Below are positions 1-7,346 of a DNA stretch of 37,811 nucleotides, one piece after another. This DNA is from Perkinsus marinus ATCC 50983. Lineage: Eukaryota; Perkinsozoa; Perkinsida; Perkinsidae. Within the stretch, counting starts at the first letter, position 1; each line of letters starts with the position of its first letter. Below the pieces are notes generated by a model. The model did no database searches and was not told where the DNA came from. It was given only the letters and a program-made list of their open reading frames with translations. The translations under genes were made by a program, and so were the position numbers. Location of the stretch: the NCBI RefSeq assembly GCF_000006405.1, contig NW_003202385.1:401587-439397 (forward strand). The letters are read 5' to 3'.

Positions 1-1201
1 ATAACTCATTTCAACTTCCCTTCAAATTTTCGCAGTCTCCGATGGATTAAACATCGAAGGGGCAACTCACATGCTTGAGAATACCCAACCACTACTGCAT
101 GATATCAGACACGATGAGACTCGTGCAGCTAAAATGCACACACACGCAAGCATGTGCTAAACTTACACTTCTAATAGCAGCCCTGGGCTTCCAACCATCT
201 ACACGGATTCCATATTACGAACGTACACATGTCATATGTCTTTCATTCAGTCTGGATCGTCGTAGATTATATATGCTTCCGGTTGACCGGTACCGCTCGA
301 GTCTACATTCAGAATGCGTCACGTAAACAACATTTATCATTCCAATCGCGTGTGCACACAGGCCGCCAGCGGTAGGAGGGGTTACAGGATGTCTGTATTT
401 CCTTGCCATTATGAGTATTTGATAAGCGGGTTTTGACTAAGATTGGGAAGTTTTCCTCAAATCCAGGCCAAAGACGTGAACTTCACGTCTTCTAGATGCG
501 TTTCGGAGTTTTAGATTCTTCTTGCTCTAAAAGATCTACATTTCGTGCGGTCTGCTCACGCGTGCGGACTTCGTGAATTATGAACGCTGCACGAGTGCGC
601 AGAACGTGCAAGTCCAGAATATCACAATGCAACTCGGATATTCGGAAACCTTTTCCGATTATCTACACATTTTCCCCGGAGATGGAAAAATGTCGTTGGT
701 TACCATGAGGATGCAGGGCATGGAAGATATGGCATAGGCCATCCTGCATCCTAAATTCTGCCTAAAGAGATGAAGCATCATACATGTTCGCGTGAGAATC
801 TCACAGTGAGAAACTGCAAGAAGAGCGAGAGAGCAGTAACCATATCGCAGAGACTCACCGTATATATCCTTCCTCATGGTAACTCTCGTCGTCAGAGTTG
901 TTACCTGGGTTTGGCATGATGATAGGCGTAACGACCCCTTAGACGAAATTGAATGTACTATCAGCGAAATTGGTTTCCGCACTTCGTCGAAATAGAACTT
1001 ACTTCAGACGTGCCGGCGAAATTGGTTGTACTGTACTTATGACTCGTGTCGTCGAAATTGATTTTTCTATCGAGCGCGGTTTCTGGCGAGTTTTATCCTA
1101 CTAAGGCATATCTTGGCTCGAATGATCGCTCGCCCTGCGTTCAGCTTACAAAAGCGAAGGGTCGCTCGAAGGCGTGTCGACATTCGATATGGCTAGAGCA
1201 G

Positions 1202-1235
1202 TTGAGAATCTCAACTTGAGATTCTCAACTTGAGA
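1202..1235. repeat. Five-word fold-back unit (X-n-X'-n-X-n-X'-n-X)
   Basis: The word TTGAGA alternates with its reverse complement TCTCAA five times, each separated by one base (a, c, t, c). Copy 2 of the 1.8-kb repeat has a single TTGAGA here (6308-6313), so copy 1 has gained exactly 28 bp, four steps of 6+1. The 14-bp-arm palindrome this creates is perfect around base 1215. Confidence 0.9.
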
Positions 1236-1459
1236 AAGACCCGTTCTCAACCATCATGGTGACGGTCTAGGACTGCCCTCAATCTAGCATGAAGTACGGC
1301 CTGGATACACATGCTAGGCACCGAAGATGCTGGGGGGGCTCACGGACCCATCTGCTTCGCCAAGGCTACAGTCCGAGTTCATCACCGACAACCTCCACCA
1401 AGTTAGTCGTCGAGGGAGGCGTCGAAGGCGTCGGCCGCTGAGCCACTCGTAGAGCTAGT

Positions 1460-1476
1460 CCGCCCGTTCAATAGAC
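1460..1476 (+). repeat. Left terminal inverted repeat of the 1,045-bp element
   Basis: Seventeen bases complementary to 2488-2504 with one mismatch (third base). Confidence 0.9.
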
Positions 1477-1859
1477 CGATTTTGAATTTGAGAAGCGTTT
1501 CTAGAAACGATTCTGGGATTTTCTGTTCATAGAACCAGCTCCGGAAACGATCCCAGAAACGTTTCCAGAAGTGGTTCTTAGCGCGTTCAAAGGAGCTTGT
1601 GCGCGATTCTGAGAGCGTTTCCAGAATCGCAGATTCCAGAACCACTCCGAGTGGTTCTGAAAATTTCGTGGCGCGTGACAGAAGCTTCATAGAGAAGAGC
1701 GCCGAGAAGGGAAACGTGTGGAGTTCAGAAGAAACAACTCTCCTTGGAGAATTGCCAGTCCCGAACTGGTTATGAGGGGCGATACAGCAAGAAAAGAGGT
1801 CATACTCAGCAGGGACATGACGTTTGTCGCCAAACAGACTCGAGAGGGTTTGCGAGTTG

Positions 1860-1912
1860 GGCCCCAACTGTTGAGCTAGTAACCGGGAGGTCGGAGGTTC
1901 GATCCCGGGAGG
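1860..1912 (+). other. tRNA-like box B relic inside the transposon
   Basis: GGTTCGATCCC near 1894 matches the polymerase III box B / T-arm consensus and sits after a short GC-rich stem. No full cloverleaf can be drawn, so this is a tRNA-derived relic or chance, not a gene. Confidence 0.35.
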
Positions 1913-2140
1913 TGACATGTGAAAATATATCGGGTCTGGACCCTAGAATCGACCACCTCCAATCCTCTAGAGCGACTCTAGAGGACCGCAGTACTGAGGT
2001 TGGGCAACCAGGTACCACTTACTAACGGGTCAGTAGGTAAAGTTTACCTGATAAACAGCCTACTGACAAGTACTGGTACTCGTTCATAGGTAGACCGCTC
2101 GACAGTAACTACTAGTTACTAACTGCTATTTCGCAAAGTC

Positions 2141-2213
2141 GTCATTCTAGCTCAGTAGGATAAGCTAGTATACTGTGACCCAGGTGTCTCAGGTTCGAAT
2201 CTTAGTAGAGGTA
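2141..2213 (+). other. tRNA-like sequence (SINE-type head or tRNA pseudogene) inside the transposon
   Basis: A D-arm-like CTAGCTCAGTAGGATAAGC is followed, at exactly the standard tRNA distance of 28 nt, by GGTTCGAATC (box B, about 2192-2202). The acceptor and anticodon stems do not pair, so a working tRNA is unlikely. A third box-B-like word, GGTTCCATCCC, lies near 2262. Three such words in one non-autonomous element suggest nested tRNA-derived sequence. Confidence 0.4.
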
Positions 2214-2487
2214 TATTTCGGAATTCAGGGATAGTCTAGGAAGTCGAGGTATGGCCTCAGGTTCCATCCCGGGGAGCATCATTTCTCACGTACTTTATTT
2301 GTCCATTCTGGAATCGATGCTGGAATCGATTTTGAAAATCGTGTCTACTGAACGCGAGTCGGAATTGATTCTGGAATCGCTTCCGAGATCGATTTTCAAC
2401 TTTCAAAATCGTGTTTATTGAACACGACTTCAGGAACGATTTCGAAAATCGATTTTGAGAATCGATTCCAGCATCGCACACAGCCTT

Positions 2488-2504
2488 GTCTATTGAACGG
2501 GGGG
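2488..2504 (-). repeat. Right terminal inverted repeat of the 1,045-bp element
   Basis: Seventeen bases complementary to 1460-1476, directly followed by the AGT target duplication. Confidence 0.9.
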
Positions 2505-2841
2505 AGTGTCGAGAGCGGTGAGAGGAAGGTGATGGCTGTTGATCCCTATATTGTCTTCATCTGAGACGCTAGTAGACTGGGCGTTATGGGACTATTGGGA
2601 ACTGTAAGAAAGGGACAGTGACGGAAGGCTGATAGCATAAGTGGTACAGATGCTTGGTGTAATCGAGGGCCGATGAGAGGCGTCCTATGGTCAGGGATGA
2701 GCATGGGTCGAGGGATTGTTGCAGTGATGTCAAAAGTTCCGAGACTATCGTGAATGCACGACGCTAACATGATTCAGAAGTAGACGCCTGCCTGTGCCTC
2801 CCCTCCGTAGTGTACGCTGGTTTTATCATCACCCTCCACAC

Positions 2842-2860
2842 AGGGATGACTGTCATCCCT
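2842..2860. repeat. Single-base-centred palindrome at the end of repeat copy 1
   Basis: AGGGATGAC, one base, then its perfect reverse complement. Homology between the two 1.8-kb copies stops inside this palindrome, so it may mark the true repeat border or a rearrangement point. Confidence 0.85.
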
Positions 2861-3750
2861 CGCTGGAGACTGTTATTCTCGATGGCGCAATGATACACAT
2901 GCAGTCGCGTTCCCTCGTATCATTCGTCTATTGAATTTTTGAAGGTCAATGTGTCGCTAAAGTTCGCCACAGCTGTGCATCGTTTCGCACTGCTTGTTGT
3001 TTGCCTGAGAGTTCTGCTTCCGCCCGCATAACTCGGACGCAAACGTGAATCACGTTACGTGATCGATCTGGCCTTGTACACTTGAGCAGAAGGCATCCAC
3101 TGATCTCTCCAACATATTACTGAGAGAAGTTCTCGTCATGCGAAACAAGCGCGGCAGCTGGGTCCATTTCTATATCCTCTTTATCAAGTTGAGTGACCGA
3201 AGACTCTTCGGCGAAGAGTAACGGGAGGCACGCTTCATTCAATGGAGTCCATTATTTCTGCACGATATTACCATTCGGACGCTTTCTCTCTGTCTCGAAC
3301 TTCGCTATGTCCTTTGCAAACTCTCGGAGTCCTCGGTCCGAGGATGGAACCTTGACTGTCCCTTCCAGTTGTATCTTTGGCGGCAACTTGTAACAGAAAG
3401 GACAATGATATCAATGCACTCATGCGAACTCAAGACATTCTGATGTATTCAATCGTGTAGTCTGAATCTTAATCCACCGACATAGCCCGCCCATCCGCCA
3501 GAAAATAAGCTCTCCATGGAACAACTCGCCGAATAGCATACTTCTAAATGGTATATGTAAAATCATACCACTAGAAGGACCAATCGAGCTGAAGGTCTTC
3601 TCACGGAGCGTTCATGAAACGATCAACGATAAAAGAGGGCATTCTGCTGTAGAGCGTAGGTTCGAAATAATAGAATAAAAGGAAAGGAAATGAAGAGATA
3701 AGCAGGAGAGATAAGAGGAGATGATTCTCTCCACAAAATGAGAGAATCGT
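2861..3750. other. Intergenic region downstream of the protease gene
   Basis: About 890 bp with no supported gene. It lies beyond the protease stop codon and so contains that gene's 3' UTR and terminator, not resolvable by eye. It holds the fold-back unit at 3198-3217 and a palindrome of two 7-bp arms around one base at 3330-3344. Confidence 0.6.
3198..3217. repeat. Fold-back unit X-n-X'-n-X
   Basis: CGAAGA-c-TCTTCG-g-CGAAGA, 20 bp, all three words exact. It lies outside the 1.8-kb repeat and has no paralogue in the window for comparison. Confidence 0.85.
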
Positions 3751-4920
3751 TTACGGAGATCGCGGTTTCAACTTGCCAATTCCCACTCGCTTGAGAGTAG
3801 GGTCGAACTGGAAATAGTTATCGATCAGTATACGATCGGGAAAGATCCATTGGTTCTTGATATTCTTCTTGATAATAAGACGACAAACGTCAGATTGATT
3901 GGGCACTCTCTTAGCGTAGTGCATGTATCTCATCGAGAATAAGGTCGTGCCTCGAGGGCCCAAGTAAAACTGCAACGGTGGCAATTTGGTCATGTATCGG
4001 CAGGGAAAATACCATCTCTTCCGTTCTGGATGGTACACGAAGTCGACATGCTCACCTGCAGCCTTGTCGGTCTGGGCTTCAATATCCTTGATGAGATTGT
4101 CGTAGTATAGTCCTGGGACAAGTAGACTGATGCAGCCGGTGTCGAGTAGTGCGTTCATATTCATATCAGAAGTTATGTGTCCATTACCGACTTGTAGCTT
4201 ATCAATATTTACCGTGTAACGTCTGTCCATAGAGAAGTCGATATACTTCAATGCACCCTCGTATAATTCAGGATCGCCTCCACCCAGAAGTAGGCCTCCA
4301 TCAGTGGATTCCCCCTTGGGATCAGCGGGAGGATACAAGTAGAGGGCAATAATACCGGTCGATACAGTTCGTGATGATCGCAATTGCGTCATCATGGACG
4401 GGAAGTTCACAAAACCTCTATCATAGCCAAGACCCATCAAATTTGCCGGAGGATGTGCGGGATCGATGCGAGGAGTCCATTCGAATACCAGTCCGAAAGT
4501 GAGGTTCTGCGGCAAATGACCCACCGTTAACTTCGCTTTATGCTGAAACGTCTTCACCGTCATTCCTCCACCGAAAGTAACAGTTCTCGTTACGTTACTC
4601 ACAGAGCAAGGCGGAGAACATTCGAAACACCCCATGGGCCAGTCCTTGCAGAGGATTCTACCGTCTTTCTCGAGCCAATGCTTCCAGATAAGGAAAAAAG
4701 AATCAGATCCAGTGTCAACGAGAACATCTAGCTTCTGGCCATTCTCGTCGACCAGAGTATGAAACAATCCGAAGCCGAATCCGCGTACATCTTTGAGCCT
4801 CACATCGAGCTTGAGAGTATTTCCTCGGGTGACCTTCAACACGCCAAATACATAAACTAAGGCGAGCAGACGCATAGGCATAGGCAGAGGAAGAGGCATT
4901 TCGGTCGTTATTTCGGCCAA
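3751..4920 (-). CDS. Pepsin-family (A1) aspartic protease, secreted or lumenal
   Basis: Single-exon gene of 389 residues. The N-terminus holds a hydrophobic signal-like segment (about residues 17-33, starting at a second Met at 17). The first catalytic motif is VLVDTGSDS (Asp69-Thr-Gly-Ser72) and the second is ALLDTGCIS (Asp260-Thr-Gly-Cys263). Between them lies the LLLGGGDPELYEG block typical of the A1 family hinge. The second motif has Cys where Ser or Thr is usual. Cysteines at 91, 98, 101 and 105 suggest a disulfide-bonded loop after the first motif. Almost no propeptide fits between the signal and mature domain (first DTG at 69), so zymogen activation is probably absent or unusual. Bilobed architecture and length exclude a retroviral-type protease. 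Role is inferred: proteolysis in a secretory or vacuolar compartment. Confidence 0.9.
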   Translation of the reverse strand: MAEITTEMPLPLPMPMRLLALVYVFGVLKVTRGNTLKLDVRLKDVRGFGFGLFHTLVDENGQKLDVLVDTGSDSFFLIWKHWLEKDGRILCKDWPMGCFECSPPCSVSNVTRTVTFGGGMTVKTFQHKAKLTVGHLPQNLTFGLVFEWTPRIDPAHPPANLMGLGYDRGFVNFPSMMTQLRSSRTVSTGIIALYLYPPADPKGESTDGGLLLGGGDPELYEGALKYIDFSMDRRYTVNIDKLQVGNGHITSDMNMNALLDTGCISLLVPGLYYDNLIKDIEAQTDKAAGEHVDFVYHPERKRWYFPCRYMTKLPPLQFYLGPRGTTLFSMRYMHYAKRVPNQSDVCRLIIKKNIKNQWIFPDRILIDNYFQFDPTLKRVGIGKLKPRSP

Positions 4921-4966
4921 AATTCAACTTTGTAACATTCTGGATACGTTCCATGTTATGATACAT

Positions 4967-5089
4967 CATTGTCACCGTGACAATGTCACGTCATCCGCGA
5001 TGACTGTGCGCTGCTGCAGCGCAGCAGCGCACATTCATCGCCTGCTACGAGTACCAGTGGCTGTGCAGCACAGCCACTGGTACTCGTAG
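4967..5089. repeat. Cluster of four palindromes abutting repeat copy 2
   Basis: Four consecutive inverted repeats: 4967-4985 (9-bp arms, one-base centre); 4990-5004 (6-bp arms, three-base centre); 5005-5033 (13-bp arms, three-base centre; readable as GCGCTGC-t-GCAGCGC-a-GCAGCGC); and 5045-5089 (perfect 22-bp arms around a single A). The cluster lies between the protease start and the left edge of the 1.8-kb repeat, so it may overlap the protease promoter. Confidence 0.92.
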
Positions 5090-5810
5090 AGGGGGTTGAT
5101 AACTCATTTCAACTTCCCTTCAAATTTTCGCAGTCTCCGATGGATTCAACATCGAAGGGGCAACTCACATGCTTGAGAATACCCAACCACTACTGCATGA
5201 TATCAGACACGATGAGATTCGTGCAGCTAAAATGCACACACACGCAAGCATGCGCTAAACTTACACTTCTAATAGCAGCCCTGGGCTTCCAACCATCTAC
5301 ACGGATTCCATATCACGAACGTACACATGTCATATGTCTTTCATTCAGTCTGGATCGTCGTAGATTATATATGCTTCCGGTTGACCAGTACCGCTCGAGT
5401 CTACATTCAGAATGCGTCACGTAAACAACATTTATCATTCCAATCGCGTGTGCACACAGGCCGCCAGCGGTAGGAGGGGTTACAGGATGTCTGTATTTCC
5501 TTGCCATTATGAGTATTTGATAAGCGGGTTTTGACTAAGATTGGGAAGTTTTCCTCAAATCCAGGCCAAAGACGTGAACTTCACGTCTTCTAGATGCGTT
5601 TCGGAGTTTTAGATTCTTCTTGCTCTAAAAGATCTACATTTCGTGCGGTCTGCTCACGCGTGCGGACTTCGTGAATTATGAACGCTGCACGAGTGCGCAG
5701 AACGTGCAAGTCCAGAGTATCACAATGCAACTCGGATATTCGGAAACCTTTTCCGATTATCTACACATTTTCCCCGGAGATGGGAAAATGTCGTTGGTTA
5801 CCATGAGGAT

Positions 5811-5830
5811 GCAGGGGCCCTGCAGCAGGG
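5811..5830. repeat. Fold-back unit X-n-X'-n-X (14-bp gain)
   Basis: GCAGGG-g-CCCTGC-a-GCAGGG. Copy 1 has one GCAGGG at 713-718 in the same context, so exactly 14 bp were gained here or lost there. Confidence 0.9.
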
Positions 5831-6791
5831 CATGGAAGATATGGCATAGGCCATCCTGCATCCTAAATTCTGCCTAAAGAGATGAAGCATCATACATGTT
5901 CGCGTGAGAATCTCACAGTGAGAAACTGCAAGAAGAGCGAGAGAGCAGTAACCATATCGCAGAGACTCACCGTATATATCCTTCCTCATGGTAACTCTCA
6001 TCGTCAGAGTTGTTACCTGGGTTTGGCATGATGATAGGCGTAACGACCCCTTCGAAAATTGAATGTACTATCAGCGAAATTGATTTCCGCACTTCGTCGA
6101 AATAGAACTTACTTCAGACGTGCCGGCGAAATTGATTGTACTGTACTTATGACACGTGTCGTCGAAATTGATTTTTCTATCGAGCGCGCTGGCGAGTTTG
6201 ATCTTACTAAGGCATATCTTGGCTCGAATGATCGCTCGCCCTGCGGTCGGCTTACAAAAGCGAAGGGTCGCTCGAAGGGGTGTCGACATTCGATATGGCT
6301 AGAGCAGTTGAGAAAGACCCGTTCTCAACCATCATGGTGACGGTCTAGGACTGCCCTCAATCTAGCACGAAGTACGGCCTGGATACACATGCTAGGCACC
6401 GAAGATGCTGGGGGAGGGACTCACGGACCCATCTGCTTCGCCAAGGCTACAGTCCGAGTTCATCACCGACAACCTCCACCAAGTCAGTCGTCGAGGGAGG
6501 CGTCGAAGGCGTCGGCCGCTGAGCCACTCGTAGAGCTAGTGTCGAGAGCGGTGAGAGGAAGGTGATGGCCGTTGATCCCTACATTGTCTTCATCTGAGAC
6601 GCTAGTAGACTGGGCGTTATGGGACTATTGGGAACTGTAAGAAGGGGACAGTGACGGAAGGCTGATAGCATAAGTGGTACAGATGCTTGGTGTACTTGAG
6701 GGCCGATGAGAGGCGTCCTATGGTTAGGGATGAGCATGGGTCGAGGGATTCTTGCAGTGATGTCACAAGTTCCGAGACTATCGTGAATGCA

Positions 6792-6811
6792 CGACGCAGC
6801 GTCGTCGACGC
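6792..6811. repeat. Fold-back unit X-n-X'-n-X (14-bp gain)
   Basis: CGACGC-a-GCGTCG-t-CGACGC. Copy 1 has a single CGACGC at 2759-2764 followed by the same downstream sequence. Confidence 0.9.
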
Positions 6812-6960
6812 CAACATGATTCAGAAGTAGACGCCTGCCTGTGCCTCCCCTCCGTAGTGTACGCTAGTTTTGTCATCACCCTCCTCACAGGGAGGTCGCG
6901 ACGACGCGTTTGATCCGGATATATAGTATGTCCATTGAATTGGCATGAATTGGTACTGTA

Positions 6961-6991
6961 TTGTATCAGATTTGGCCCGATTCTGATACAA
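6961..6991. repeat. Inverted repeat, 10-bp arms, 11-nt loop
   Basis: TTGTATCAGA and its exact reverse complement, separated by 11 nt, just beyond the right edge of repeat copy 2. It could form a hairpin; function unknown. Confidence 0.75.
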
Positions 6992-7282
6992 TAAATGCAG
7001 TAACATTAATCGTGTTCCCAAATCGGATAACAGAGGCGTTCCCCATCTTATCCTAGGGTAGAAGTGCCTGACGCCATGAGTAGTGTTGTGGGATGCCCCA
7101 CAAGCAACGAACAAGGGTCATAGTCGAGGAGAGGAGTCAGCGTCACTCAGCGATCAAGTGTTTGCTTTGGTCCCGCACGGGTTGTAGCCGTGATTGGCAG
7201 ACTACACCTCAGTGGTGATATTATCATCATCGTGGATCAACAATTCATTGTAGAGACCCTCTGTTCACAACCCCAAAGAACT

Positions 7283-7346
7283 ACTTGAGCGCACTGAATT
7301 AATGCTCAACTCATTGCACCCGGGTTCGAACCCTGCTGACGGCATC
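7283..7346 (+). other. tRNA-like box B sequence
   Basis: GGTTCGAACCC at about 7323 is a perfect T-arm core preceded by a GAGCGCACTG word like a D-arm 3' side. The spacing is 34 nt rather than 28 and the acceptor stem does not pair. Best read as a tRNA relic or SINE fragment. Confidence 0.3.

Larger units (their letters stand above)
1460..2504. mobile_element. 1,045-bp non-autonomous TIR DNA transposon (MITE-like)
   Basis: The element begins CCGCCCGTTCAATAGAC (1460-1476) and ends with its near-perfect reverse complement (2488-2504, 16 of 17 positions). It is flanked by a 3-bp AGT duplication (1457-1459 and 2505-2507). The paralogous repeat at 6538-6541 keeps the unoccupied site with a single AGT, which proves insertion. 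Both subterminal regions are filled with degenerate words of the type GGAA(N)CGATT / AATCG(N)TTCC. Shortened copies of the TIR interior recur at about 2342 and 2414. No transposase frame is visible; the longest open frame crosses the left border and is probably chance. The 3-bp duplication does not by itself identify a superfamily. Confidence 0.88.
1..2846. repeat. 1.8-kb dispersed repeat, copy 1 (interrupted)
   Basis: Bases 1-1459 and 2508-2846 match 5100-6893 almost base for base; by eye only about 5 differences fall in the first 480 bp, so identity is high (roughly 97-99%). The copy is split by a 1,045-bp element at 1460-2504. The left edge is not visible because the window begins inside or exactly at the repeat. 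Homology to copy 2 ends near 2846, inside a palindrome. I see no convincing gene in the repeat: open frames are short and not supported by family resemblance. It contains a 10-bp-arm palindrome (471-491), an imperfect inverted repeat near 880-905, and a run of degenerate CGAAATTGATT words (about 945-1110). Confidence 0.93.
5100..6893. repeat. 1.8-kb dispersed repeat, copy 2 (uninterrupted)
   Basis: Matches 1-1459 plus 2508-2846. It preserves the empty target site of the 1,045-bp transposon at 6538-6541. Relative to copy 1 it gains two 14-bp fold-back insertions (5811-5830 and 6792-6811) and lacks the 28-bp one at 1202-1235. A cluster of six degenerate CGAAATTGATT words lies at about 6053-6205. 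No gene is supported inside. Confidence 0.93.

Noticed and set aside
75-326. Open frames conserved between the two 1.8-kb repeat copies (75-326 and 5140-5424)
   Set aside because: They are conserved only because the repeats are recent. There is no recognisable domain, and overlapping frames on the other strand are equally conserved.
1403-1918. 171-codon minus-strand open frame
   Set aside because: It crosses the transposon border into the flanking repeat and reads through inverted-repeat words; no family resemblance.
1-6893. Direct repeats around an aspartic protease read as an LTR retroelement
   Set aside because: The protease is a bilobed, signal-bearing pepsin-type enzyme with two catalytic motifs. 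There is no reverse transcriptase or integrase coding, no primer-binding site, and the repeats lack TG..CA ends.
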